The position numbers and the translations under genes are program-made. From the NCBI RefSeq assembly GCF_040412425.1, contig NC_089766.1, positions 20,673,653 to 20,737,652 on the forward strand: a DNA stretch of 64,000 nucleotides, read 5' to 3'. The DNA is from Macrobrachium rosenbergii (Eukaryota; Arthropoda; Malacostraca; Decapoda; Palaemonidae). Position 1 is the stretch's first letter, and every line of letters starts with the position of its first letter. Below are positions 10,285-21,119 of the stretch, one piece after another. The notes beneath the pieces are model-generated. The model made no database searches. It was not told where the DNA came from and worked only from the letters and a program-made list of their open reading frames with translations.

Positions 10285-11080
10285 TAAACAAATGTATATA
10301 TTTTGTATTATTGTATGTTTCCATGTAAATATTTCACCATTAGTATAAGCAATAAACATAATTGAAAAATAACTTTTATTCAATGAACTAAAAATCATCA
10401 AAGTAACAAAATGAAGTAATAATAATCACACAATTAAGACATATGCAAACAACTATATAGTTGAAAATTAACTTATATAAACAAATATCTATTTTTTTGT
10501 ATTATTGTATGTTTCAATCTATATATCAGCACTAGTATAAACAATAAAAATATAATAGAAAAGTAACTTCTATTCAATGACCTACAAACCATGGAAGTAA
10601 CAAAATAAAGTAAGAATAGCAACAAAAATAAGAAGTAAGTGAAGGTGTATTATATTAAAATAAAAAATAAAAAAAAATCTGTATTTTCATATTATTAAGA
10701 TGTTCTTCACTACTGCTTGGTAATGGCCTATATAAAGGTATAAACCATTTCAAAATATTCAAAGTTATAATCTTCCCACGCCTTGGAGTAATGCACTTAG
10801 CCACATTGCAATACATGTATTTGCTTCTGCTTTAAAAATGTCAGAGTGTATGATCCAATACTAAAAAAAAAAACATGCAAACAAATATATAGTTGAAAAT
10901 TACCTTATATAACAAATGTTTATTTTTGGTATTGTATGTTTCAGTGCATGTATCAGGATTAGTATAAACAATAAACATATTATTGAAAAATAACTTTTAT
11001 TCAATGAACTAAAACCCATTATACTTATAAAATGAAGTAAGAATAATAACACAAATAAGACATATGTAAAACAAATAAAT
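10285..11080. repeat. duplicated 3'-flank segments (about 194-bp spacing) in the transposon
   Basis: Three diverged copies of a block containing GTATGTTTC ... AATAAACATAATTGAAAAATAACTTTTATTCAATGAACTA occur near 10313, 10507 and 10934. The first two are 194 bp apart and the third 427 bp further on. They lie between the NUMT and the transposase stop. On the minus strand this would be the transposase 3' UTR. Confidence 0.7.
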
Positions 11081-11174
11081 GCATAAATACAAAGGAAAAG
11101 TAAACTGTACGGATATTAAAAATTTTGGAAGTCGACATACAAAGAGAAATTATTATAACAAATATAAATGTATG

Positions 11175-12500
11175 TTAACAGTAGTTCTCCTGCCAAGTAA
11201 CGGAACCACCAGGAGATGAAAAGTAGTCTTTCAGGATGTTGCATTGTTCCTTGGTATTCCTGGTTGCAGTGTTGCCGCCCATGGTTGGAAGAGCATCTCC
11301 TAGGGGTGGGTCACTCCTCCAGGCACCAGGTATGAAATCATGTGTGATGGGGTTCTCCTGATCTGCTTCCTGCCTGCGTGGATTTCTTTTTATTATAAGG
11401 TTGTGCAGAACACACGCGGCCAGCACTACTGACTCTGCACGGTCAGGCTTGATACACATTGACGTGTGGAGTACTCTGAATTTGCTGGCCAGAATCCCGA
11501 AGGCATTCTCCACCATCCGCCGTGCCCTACTTAACGTGTAGTTGTAGATCCGCTCCTCCTTGGACTGGCCTCTTTTGGGGTAGGGCTTCATGAGATAGTT
11601 CCACAGGAGGAAGGCATCATCGCCAAGCAGGAAGTAGTCTACAGGAGCTCCATTTGTTGCATCAGGTAGGGCCTCAGGTTGGGGAAGGTTTGCTTCCTGT
11701 TTTGCCAGCATTTCACACAGACGGGTCTGGGCAAATACACCACCGTCCGACTCTGACCCAATGGCACCCATGTCCACGTAGAGGAACTTATATGAAGCGT
11801 CGACAATAGCAAGTAGAATCATGGAGAAGAGCTTCTTGTAATTGTAGTAATGCGTACCACCAAGGGGAGGGTTACGGAGCCTGATGTGTTTACAGTCTAT
11901 TGCTCCAATTACGTGGGGGAAGTTCCACCGTTCCTTAAACCCGCGGGCAACCTGCTTCCAAGCCTCTGGTGTTTGTGGTACCTGCAGTTCCTCATCTCCA
12001 AAGGCAGAAACAATGGCCCTGCAGGTCTCAGGTACAATGCAACTTATGGTATTGTGAGCTACTCGGAATGCGTATTGCAGGCTCTTATATGAGTCACCCG
12101 TGGCGAGGAAACGTAGGGTGATGGCCACACGCAGTCCTGGTGTAAGGGGTTCCCTCCAAAATATGCGTTGCTTCTGAATGTAGGGTGTGACACGTTCAAC
12201 TATTTCATTGAATATGTCTCTGTCAGTTCACGTAAAATTCCTGTATAGTTCTGAGTTTTCGGTTGCCAGCTCCTCCATCAGGTTGTCATAGTGGCCTAGC
12301 TCCACTCTTCTTTGCAAGTACGGCCAAGCCCAAACCTTCCTTGGCCTCCTCTTTTTTTTCTTATTTTCAATTGCAATGTAAGCCTTCATAGCTTCCACCA
12401 ATACCATGCAGTGCACATACTCCACGACGGCCTTCATTACGTTTCTTTGTTGCCTGTGTGCTGGTGTTATAAGGGCAACGATGTCCTCAATGTTCTTCAT
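11175..12500 (-). pseudogene. Harbinger transposase (HARBI1-like, DDE_Tnp_4), one in-frame stop
   Basis: The frame from ATG at 12500 to TAA at 11175 is 442 codons and is open except for one TGA at 12230-12228 (codon 91), in the motif LYRNFT-stop-TDRDIF. Harbinger transposases usually have an arginine at that point, so a CGA to TGA change is the simplest explanation. The N-terminal part is a helix-turn-helix-like region. The nuclease blocks are GAIDCKHI (Asp about residue 202), GSESDGGVF (about 252), DYFLLGDDAF (about 294) and RRMVENAFGIL (Glu about 331), the expected acidic catalytic blocks. A shorter protein could start at the internal ATG 12128 and would keep the nuclease but lose the N-terminal region. 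It converges with the MADF gene across the mitochondrial insert. Confidence 0.88.
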
Positions 12501-12551
12501 GTTGATTCAGCAGCAGGGGAATACTTCTTGCTACAGGGAGGCGCTGAATGG

Positions 12552-12588
12552 CACTGCAAACACATGTGCACAGCACGGCCCTTTTGTA
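12552..12588 (-). promoter_or_regulatory. candidate core promoter for the transposase
   Basis: On the minus strand a weak TATA-like TACAAAA (12588-12582) precedes a GCAGTG initiator-like word, whose A (12555) is 33 bp downstream. The transposase ATG at 12500 follows about 55 bp later. The box is imperfect, so this is tentative. Confidence 0.35.
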
Positions 12589-12897
12589 CCTGGTGTATAC
12601 CCGCTGATGTACGTGGGGATATTGTGAGGGTGTCGTGAGGTCGTAACGCACAACGTTACACATACGGTATACGTGAGTGGGTGTTACTTGCTCTGCCATG
12701 CATTACATATGGGGGTGTGGCCTATTGTCGTGGCAGTTCACGTAAGCATCCCGTCAGTCTTGCGCAGTCCGTAGCCTTAACACGCATTAATCCATACTTA
12801 CGTTATGGCGTCGTTATGTTGACTTACGGACATCGGCCTTTGACACGTATCCACTTGATCGCGCCGACAAACCCTACAGTATAGCCACGTTTCACAT

Positions 12898-12941
12898 GCG
12901 TGAACATGCGTGGGCTGATACGTGAATGTGTGAACGGACCT
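12898..12941 (-). repeat. right terminal inverted repeat of the Harbinger element
   Basis: 44 bp, reverse complement of the left terminus with two mismatches, followed by the TAA target-site duplication at 12942-12944. Confidence 0.95.
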
Positions 12942-13341
12942 TAAGAGAGAGAGGGTCTGTTCACGCTCAGGTAGGCGGAGCTACACCTACGTCATGCGGC
13001 GAGATGGGTAGAGAAAGACTTAGAAGGGAACGTTTATAAAACAAAAGATGTTAATTTTAATAACGGGATTTACCCAATATTTCTGTAAAAATGTGATTAA
13101 GCAAAATGCAATAGTTTAATTGTTTTTAAAGGTAATGGTAGGGCAATAAAAGATTTATTTCATTCATAGAATATTGACTTTACTATAACATCAAGAACAT
13201 AACTAGGAAACAACCCCCGGCTGGTAAAGACATAATTTCCTGTAATATTTACAACTGATTTTTAGTACAAAAGAAACAAAAAAGGTTATAACTGGTGACT
13301 TACGTTCAACTGAAAACAATTTATCATTACTTGTATGGTTA

Positions 13342-13910
13342 GACCTAATCTTATAATTGGTGGCATCCAGTCAGCTGCAATTGTATTATTTACTGGGCAA
13401 AGAACAATGGAAATATTGCCGAGGTATTATAAAAAGAATAAGTAGGTCAACCATTTACTCTCCAAAGGAAACTTTGGTATTTTACTTCCCTGACCTAAAG
13501 TTCATAATTGGTGGCTTCTAGTCAACGGCAATTATATTATTTACTGGGCAAAGAACAATGAAAATATTGTCGAGGTATTACAAAAAAGATTAAGTAGGTC
13601 AGCCATTTACTCCCCAAAGGAAACTTTGGCATTTTTACTGGCAGAGAAACATGAAATATTGCTCAGGTACTATGAAAAGATTAACTAGGTGAACAATTTA
13701 TTTACCGAAAGAAAATTTGGTATTTCAATTCCCTGGTCCAAAGTCCATGATTGGTAGCATATGGTCAACTTAAATTGTGTTGTTTACTGGGCAAAGGAAC
13801 CAGAAACTTTGCGCAGGTATTGCAAAAAGATTAACTAGGTCAACAATTTGTTCACCAAATGGAATACTGGTATTTTAATTCCCCGACCAAAAGTTCTAGT
13901 CTAGCAATTA
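13342..13910. repeat. 150-bp tandem repeat (about four diverged copies)
   Basis: Blocks containing GACCTAAAGTTCATAATTGG and TTTACTGGGCAAAGAACAATG recur. The GACC-type anchor falls at about 13342, 13492, 13735 and 13885, i.e. spacings of 150, 243 (one full plus one partial unit) and 150. No coding frame. Copies differ by perhaps 15-25 percent by eye. Confidence 0.85.
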
Positions 13911-14308
13911 TCTTTTAAGTTTCAAAACGGAAAAATTTCGTAGCCACGTTGATGATGATTGTTAGCTTTATAGGAAATCAGCTGGAATGCTCACACATTT
14001 AATTGTATAAAAAATAAATATAAAAATTTTATTTACATTACATCTCCTCTTTCCTTGTACACCACCCAAAATCTAAAGTGAAAATCGTGACATCAAACCA
14101 TTTGAAACATTTCATTATCAATGGTAATAGTAAGCATAGTAAATATTAAGTGACAAATATATGTCATGCTATAATTCAACTATATAAACTGATTTATTAT
14201 GAACAGTTAACTTTACTCGGATAGAATACCACTACATGTACTCTCTCCTTGCACACCACCGAAAATCCAAATAGGGGAATCATGGCATCTATCATTTGCG
14301 ATATTCAG

Positions 14309-14709
14309 TTATAAATGGTAATAGAAAACACCGTAACTATTAAGTAGCAAATATTTGTCACATTGCAATATATTAACAATATAAACTGATTCATTAAGAA
14401 CCATCGACTCTACTTCAAAAGAATACAAAATTCTAAACTTATCCTCTGATGCTGGCAGATGCAACGTTGGTATTGCATCAATCTGTAATTGTACAAGATG
14501 TCTTGGCATTGAGATTAGAAGTAATTCATATTGAAGGTTCCTTGCATAATCAGTTGATTCAAAATTCAAGCTGCAACTCCTTGAAGAGTCCGCATTGAAT
14601 TTGTCTTTTCTCTTGCACAGCTGAATCCATTTCTTTCGGAGTTCTTCATTTTAGGAAATTTATGAAAAGTAAGATCAGTATTTCCATCTCAGCTGGAGTT
14701 ACACGGCAT
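14309..14709 (-). pseudogene. decayed THAP-type zinc-finger domain
   Basis: From an ATG at 14709 the minus strand reads MPCNSS-stop-DGNTDLTFHKFPK, then after a one-base shift LRKKWIQLCKRKDKF and SCSLNFESTDYARNLQYELL, followed by IPTLHLPASED. This has the shape of a THAP C2CH finger: initial MP-C, an FHKFP block, the LRKKW helix, a CSxHF block and a terminal proline-rich strand. It carries a stop where the second cysteine should be, a one-base deletion near 14650, and Asn for the zinc-binding His in CSLNF. THAP domains occur in several animal transposases (P-element, Kolobok and others), and the location inside a candidate TIR element fits that origin. Non-functional. Confidence 0.6.
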
Positions 14710-14881
14710 AGTTCTACAATGACGATGACCAAAATACACGCGAACACACAATATAAAATCACGATCGCATTTACAGCTCCTCTTTTCTGCTATACTTCCT
14801 TGGCATGGCTGACAGGCAAATGGCCCGTCGGCTCACCCCGTGCGCGAAGTTGGTCGAATTTGGGTCAGTTGTGAACAGACC

Positions 14882-16915
14882 TTCTCTTTCTTAGACCATG
14901 GTAAACATTCAGTTGCTGCATTTCACAACTAAGACGAATCCTGTCACGGTTTCTAGGGGCGCGACTCTCCCTCAGGTATTCCCCTGCAATTGAGCGTCCT
15001 TGGGAAGGATTATGATGCCATGAAATGGTCTTAGCGACTGCTGACTGCACCAACTGATTTCTAAACTGACCATTGACGTTAATACTTGTTTATTGTCAAG
15101 GTTTGGCTTTACGGAAGGGTTCTAATCGTGTGCCCTATCCACCAGGAGTTCGATTAATACCCTTTGGCTTTAACTTTCTTGAATAAATAGGTTCATTCAC
15201 ATATGCATGCATGCATATATGCCTGCGGAAATCCTTATTCTATTGGCTTTTAAAGAGAGCATCTTCCTGTATGGCAAATTTATCAGAGGCTTTGCCATCG
15301 CACTAACAAAAATGACCGAGAACCTGGAACGGGAATTGTAATTGCGTGCATAAGACGAGAGGAAACCCGATCTAAGAAAGCTGTCAACATCTTTGTTTGT
15401 TCGGACAGAATTAGGTTTAATCAGTTGCAGACATGATCATGGTTATATGTAAGTCATATTAATAGTGGCACAATTTTCTAAATGATTTTTTCTAAGTGGA
15501 ATATGAAGGATACGCTCATAATTAAATGACTGAATAACATGATAAGCTTTGTCTTACAAAGCTGCAAGAATTGCAAGGACGAAATATGGCATAAGGTGTT
15601 TTTCTGTAAAGGTAGTGACAAGAAAGAACATATGAGAACACATGTAAAATATTTTGCCATTTACCATATTTATCTATCTTGAAAAATACTGAAGTTTTTA
15701 TATGTAGTATATTTTAAGACCATGTTCCAGTGACCTCTGTATCATCTTGAGTATACACTGTTGTTAAATTGATTTTTTACGGCAATTGTGGAAAACCATA
15801 ATAGTTACCGATGCGCGTGGAGTTTGTGTGAAACGGCGTGAGTGAGAGATTGGCGAGAGGGATTCATGGGGAGACGCTGCCTGAGCAAGCAGATTCATTT
15901 TGCACTTGTGTAATAAATCACTAAAATGGAGAGGCTACAGTAGTCTCATTTCATCTACCACCTCATAACAAACAGACTTACTTCTGGAACTGGGAGTCAT
16001 TTTGCTTCGGAGTAAATAATCGCGACGATTCCCAGGCTGTTCAAAAGGAAGACTGATTAAATTTGGATTATCCTAATTTAAGCTGTCCCTTAATTACCTT
16101 CTCTATTTCTCCTTCATAAGCCTGAATAATTAAACGAAGTCTTAGAAAAGTTCTCTGACATACTCAAAGACGGGAAGCATGCTGGGTTCCTTAACAAATA
16201 ATTGTTTTATTCATTGCATTTTTTTTTGGACGCCATGCAAGTCAAGGATCAGGAAATTCATTTTTGAAGTAAAATCCATGAGCAATAAGGTATGCGATAT
16301 TTAGTAAAGTGCTCTGTATTTCACGTTTGCCTTATATGCTTTCTACGTTACTTAATATTATCATTATTGATGCCTGTCGGGAAATAGAGAATTCGACGTC
16401 TATTATTTAAAGAGACAGAGGACAGAATAGCTCACTGTTCCTCAGAGGTCAGGGGCTTCCGTAAGAGCCACAGATCATCGAGCCTTTATCTAAAATCCCA
16501 TTAATGAGTCGTTCATTGTGAATGAGTACGAGTGCTCCGTGCAATTCCAGCGACAGAAAATGGACCCATTTTTGGAAATGACACAAATCACCCTTTGAGG
16601 CCCAAGTCTCGATGTTCGGTTCAGATCTTCTTCCTTGGGGTCTCAGAGTAGAAGGAACAAACTTTCAAGCTGTCAGATGTGAATATTCTTATTCCCCCCC
16701 TTATTTATTTTGCTTTGTTTATCCGTTATCTTTTCTACAGACAGATCATGATTAAAAATGATGCGGTTGTGAAAGACTGACATTCCTTTGTGGTGAGGAA
16801 AATCAAAGCAAGGAAAAGACAATGCTCCTACCTCCCTTCCTCGAGGATTTCAGCTGGACACAATTACCGCTGGAAGAAGTTCTCTTTTTTGCAGTTGTTC
16901 TTGTCTGCTCGACGA

Positions 16916-16918
<3 letters not shown>
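14882..16918. other. unannotated stretch
   Basis: About 2 kb with no recognised feature. A 62-codon minus-strand ORF at 14865-15053 (MVQSAVAKTISWHHNPSQGR...) has unbiased composition but matches nothing I know, and its end overlaps the candidate transposon terminus. Confidence 0.5.

Positions 16919-16976
<58 letters not shown>
16919..16976. repeat. (GA)n microsatellite
   Basis: Pure GA tract of 58 bp. The ORF across it is an (RE)n artefact. Confidence 0.97.
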
Positions 16977-16978
<2 letters not shown>

Positions 16979-17547
16979 AAAAACGTATAAGAGAATTTGA
17001 ACGAAACCTGCATTCAAATGATGATTCACAAGAGTGAATCGTCATGTTCATTTAGTATTCGTTTTTTGTATTAAATTTTCGTAGGAAAGGAGGAATGTTA
17101 GCAACAGAACTCCAAAGACCAGCAGTATACACGAGAAATGAATCAGTGATTTTATGTTTATCATCCGCCATGGAATGGCCACAGCTGTACTGTCATCTGT
17201 CAACTGAGTAGTTAATTGCATTATTATTTGTTCACATTATTAAAGATGGACTCGTTCAGCGCTTTATCGAAAAGTCTCATTAGACTGAAAAGAGGCGACT
17301 TTTATTGACAGTGTTGTTTGGTGGTCATGTGCGGCAATCAGGGGAACGTTTTAGCTGTATGTTAAGACTCTTTTTTTTATTAAGAAACTGAGATACTATG
17401 GAGTTTATACAACTATACTAATGAATAATCATATATGGATCGAAAATGTTCAAAGAAGATGTCCGGGTGAATGTAAATAAAATCGAAGTGAAGTTTTGCT
17501 GCAATATTTCAGATGAGATTAAAGCCCTGAATAGACTTGCTAGGTAA

Positions 17548-17856
17548 ATGAGACACCAAAGACCCAGAAGAAGAAAAAGGAATACAGAAGCAGATGCACG
17601 AGAGAGTCAAACGTCTTGCATTAACTGGAGAGCGGTTGGTGCAGAGGTCAGTCACTCCAGCAGAAAAGACTCTGTGAGGAAAGGTTCACATACTGGTGGA
17701 TCCAGTCTCGACTGGAGGACTGCTGGGCCTTTGAAGGGGAGAGAGGAAACATTTTTGGACAGGAGAGAGGAGATGAAGTTACCGGGATGGATCCCAAGCA
17801 TCTCCTTATGTATACCTCCTCATGCATATGTTATATCTCATGATGATAACTTTTGA
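17548..17856 (+). CDS. hypothetical ORF conserved in both duplicates (102 codons)
   Basis: ATG to TGA, encoding a basic, serine-rich product beginning MRHQRPRRRKRNTEADARES. The paralogous ORF at 20131-20439 has the same length and stays open. The differences I can count are mostly amino-acid changing, which does not support purifying selection. The region just upstream reads CTTGCTAGGTAAATG, so the ATG could equally lie inside an intron after a splice donor. No domain recognised. Listed only because it survives in both copies. Confidence 0.15.
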   Translation: MRHQRPRRRKRNTEADARESQTSCINWRAVGAEVSHSSRKDSVRKGSHTGGSSLDWRTAGPLKGREETFLDRREEMKLPGWIPSISLCIPPHAYVISHDDNF

Positions 17857-18556
17857 CTTCTGTTTGTATTTGGAAACGGTCTTGAAATAGATAGACATCA
17901 ATGTCTCAGAACTTCCTAAGCCCTGGAAAATTGGAGAATGCAGTACCTTTATTGTCAGAACGCAACAGCCTCAATTCACAAACGTCTAACACCTCCATAA
18001 AGGTTGTGCATATAAAGTTGTAGGATATCTTTCCCAAGACTGACAAGCCCAATGGCCTTCGTTAACGAGGGGACTATTCTTGGTCTCGTGCCATTCATCT
18101 AAAATAAATGCCTTTTACAATCCTCATCCCTGTTAGCCAACACCCTTTCGGAAATCACAAGTATTTGCATATATATTGCCTATGATCTCATCGACATGAT
18201 AACCATTAATGAAAAATACAGTGAGGCGTCAAGTGATGGTCACCTATATCTTATTATGTGTCTGATAGTGTCAGACAGGATTGATTGATGCGGTCAGAGG
18301 ATTTTTGTGGTGAGGATATGATATATGATTTCAACAAAAGATAATAAATTTTCCAGAGTATACTAGTTTATGTTAGGTAGCGGAATTACTAAAAATACAC
18401 AAATATATAAAATAGGTGTGATTATATATACACACGAAACAATTTGAAATTTGGGATAGAAGAGATTTCAGTGAAGGTGATGGAAACGTTTTCTTATTTT
18501 TTTGAAAACGCACTCAGGGTCTTCCTTCAGATGCTCAATAACAGCGTAAGGCAGTC

Positions 18557-18945
18557 ATGAGAGGAACTGTGAATGGAATGAGGTGGAAGACTGAAGAAGA
18601 TGCTGTGGTCTTTGGACAAGTCGTATTGCCGGGAAGTGACTGTCCTCTGGAGGAGGAGACTTCAGAGGACGGGACAGGAGTAGAGGCGAGGACAGATTTC
18701 AGGTGGAAACGCCAGAGAAAAGGCCGAACACAACATAGTCTGCTGCACCGGAAGTAGGGCAGGCAGATAACCAATTGGAAATTGTTCACAAGAAAGCAGG
18801 AGTCCCACCAGGGAACTTGTCGGACAAGACTGTTATGCTAGGCAATGAGAAAAGTCTGAAAATGTTCGGAGTCAAGTTTTCAAGAGCAGGACGATACGAG
18901 AACCATATCTTTGATGAAAAGGATCATCAAGTAGCTTTCCACCTA
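18557..18945 (+). pseudogene. unrecognised exon-like frame, copy 1
   Basis: One frame runs MRGTVNGMRWKTEEDAVVFG... for 66 codons. A second frame downstream (from about 18710) reads PEKRPNTT, a TAG, then GNLSDKTVMLGNEKSLKMFG and ends ENHIFDEKDHQVAFHL-stop near 18945. In the second duplicate the same frame has a serine codon (TCG) where this copy has TAG, but that copy carries an extra C further on. Each copy is therefore broken in a different place, as expected if an ancestral exon was open. Function unknown. Confidence 0.2.
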
Positions 18946-20130
18946 TAACATAACCTGTAAAATATTACACCATAATTACAAGAAGGGGAACAATAACATG
19001 TTTGGAAGACATGACCTTAATGACAATCTCTAACGAGAAAAGGGAAACTTCATAAGTTTTGTTATATTTGTTTCTTTTCAATATTTCTGTTTATAATAAT
19101 ATTATTTCATTAAAGAAGGGTGTATACATGTATTTGTATATTTAGTATTAGTATAATACCAACCCAAGGATTCCATTTATTTTTGTGAACTCTTTGATGT
19201 CATTTGCAAACAGCGTGAATATTTCATGAATCCTGAAAGAGCCTTGAAATTGCATGACTCTTGTTGCATTTACCATTTAGCTGAACTATCAGTTATCAAT
19301 TACTCACCAATATTGCGTCAAGTGCTCCGTGCAATTGCAAATTTGCCTTTAGATTGTCTACCTGACCAACCAGCCACTGCCCGGGAAAACTCTGAATGAC
19401 AACCAATAAACTCTCCCTCTCTCCAACTCTCCTCACTCTTTCCCTCTTTCTCCACTCTAACCCTGATTAAAAATCTCTCTCACTCTCTCCCTTTCCTGTT
19501 AAGATATTCAGTTACCTTTGTCCAGCATTTTTAAAATATTTTCTCACCCCTGGATAGGGAGGCTGAATGTTAGCATCAGGACTGTCATTATTCATCTCAG
19601 CAACCTTGAAAACTATGGAATTGACCTATCTGTTTTTTGATTTTTATGTCAACCGTCATGTTTATCCACTTCCTGCCCCCTTTGGTGCCAGTGAATGTCT
19701 TAACAGAACCCAAAGACCACATTATTCTTTTCCAGAAATGAATCAGTCATTTTATGTATCATCCGCCATGGAAATGTCATCTGTCAACTGAGTAGTTAAT
19801 TGCATTATTATTTGTTCACATTATTAAAGATGGACTCGTTCAGCGCTTTATCAAAAAGTCTCATTAGACTGAAAAGAGGCGATTTTTATTGACAATGTTG
19901 TTTGGTGGTCATGTGCGGCAATCAGGGGAACGTTTTAGCTGTATGTTAAGACTCATTTTTTTTTATTAAAAATCTGATATACTTCGGAGTTTATACGACT
20001 ATACTAATGAATAATCATATATGGATCGAAAATGTTCAAAGAAGATGTCCGGGTGAATGTGAAAATCGAAGTGAAGTTTTGCTGTAATATTTCAGATGAG
20101 ATTAGAGCCCTGAATAGACTCGCTGGGTAA

Positions 20131-20439
20131 ATGAGACACCAAAGACCAAGAAGAAGAAAAAGGAACACAGAAGCAGATGCACGAGAGAGTCAAACGTCTT
20201 GCATTTACTGGAGAGCGGTTGGTGCAGAGGTCAGTCACTCCAGTAGAAAAGACTCAATGAGGAGAGGTTCGCATACTGGCGGATCCAGTCTCGACTGGAG
20301 GACTGCTGGACCTTTGAAGGGGAGAGAGGAAACATTTTTGGACAGGAGAGAGGAGATGAAGTTACTGGGATGGATCTCAGGCATCTCCTTATGTATACCT
20401 CCTCATGCATATGTTATGTCTCATGACGATAACCTTTGA
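20131..20439 (+). CDS. hypothetical ORF, paralogue of 17548-17856 (102 codons)
   Basis: Same length and start as its duplicate, with about 17 nucleotide differences in 309, most of them replacing residues. Basic and serine-rich, no domain recognised. Low confidence that it is a gene. Confidence 0.15.
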   Translation: MRHQRPRRRKRNTEADARESQTSCIYWRAVGAEVSHSSRKDSMRRGSHTGGSSLDWRTAGPLKGREETFLDRREEMKLLGWISGISLCIPPHAYVMSHDDNL

Positions 20440-21119
20440 CTTCTGTTTGTATTTAGAAACTGTCTTGAAATAGATAGACATCAATGTCTCAGAACTTCCT
20501 AAGCGCTGGAAACTTGGAGAATGCAGTATCTTAATTGTCAGAACGCAACAGCCTCAATTCACAAACGGCTAACACCTCCATAAAGGTTGTGCATATAAAG
20601 TTGTAGGATATCTTTCCCGAGACTGACAAGCCCAATGGCCTTCGTTAACGAGGGGGACTATTCTTGGTCTCCCGCCTTTCATCTAAAATAAATGCCTTTA
20701 CAATCCTCATCCCGGTTAGCCAACACCCCTCCCTTCGGAAATCACAAGTATTTGCATATATATTGCCTATGATCTCATCGACATGATAACCATTAATAAA
20801 ATACAGTGAGGCGTCAAGTGATGGTGGCCTATATCTTATTAAGTGTCTGATAGTGTCAGAGGATTTATGCGTAAGGATATGATATATGATTTCAACAAAA
20901 AGATAATAAATTTTCCAGAGTATACTAGTTTATGTTAGGTAGTGGAATTACTAAAAATACACAAATATATAAAATAGGTGTGATTATATATACACACCGA
21001 AACTATTTGTAATTTGGGATAGAAGAGTTCAAGAAGGTGATGGAAACATTTCTTATTCTTTTTTTGAAAACGCACTCACCTGTCTTCCTTCAGATGCTCA
21101 ATAACAGCGTAAGGCAGTC

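Larger units (their letters stand above)
4322..12941. mobile_element. PIF/Harbinger DNA transposon, 8,620 bp, carrying a mitochondrial insert
   Basis: Both ends carry the same 44-bp terminal inverted repeat (4322-4365 and 12898-12941), starting AGGCCCGTTCACACATTCAC on the left and AGGTCCGTTCACACATTCAC on the right read inward. TAA follows outside each end (4319-4321 and 12942-12944), matching the 3-bp TWA target duplication known for PIF/Harbinger. Inside are the two genes expected of an autonomous member, converging on the middle: a MADF/Myb-like gene on + (4849-6300) and a DDE transposase on - (12500-11175). Between their 3' ends lies about 3.9 kb of mitochondrial DNA. Without it the element would be about 4.8 kb, an ordinary Harbinger size. 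The subterminal 300-400 bp at both ends are GC-rich and full of CACGT/ACGTG words, possible transposase or Myb-protein binding sites (inference). Confidence 0.93.
12954..14881. mobile_element. candidate second DNA transposon with short terminal repeats and a THAP remnant
   Basis: GGTCTGTTCAC at 12954-12964 is repeated in reverse complement at 14871-14881, bounding 1,928 bp. The termini resemble the Harbinger end (GGTCCGTTCAC), so the two may be related. The left end starts only 10 bp outside the Harbinger target duplication. Inside are a 150-bp minisatellite and a decayed THAP domain. No clear target-site duplication is seen, and the repeat is only 11 bp, so this could be coincidence. Confidence 0.45.
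17090..19699. repeat. tandem segmental duplication, copy 1 (about 2.6 kb)
   Basis: Collinear with 19700-22350: landmarks ATGAGACACCAAAGACC (17548 and 20131), ATGAGAGGAACTGTGAATGG (18557 and 21120) and AGTATTAGTATAATACCAAC (19144 and 21717) are offset by 2,583, 2,563 and 2,573 bp. By eye the copies differ at about 5 percent of positions in the best-aligned 300 bp. Small indels are scattered. Confidence 0.93.

Noticed and set aside
12954..14881. Second Harbinger element
   Set aside because: No TWA duplication and only 11-bp inverted ends, so I call it only a candidate TIR element.
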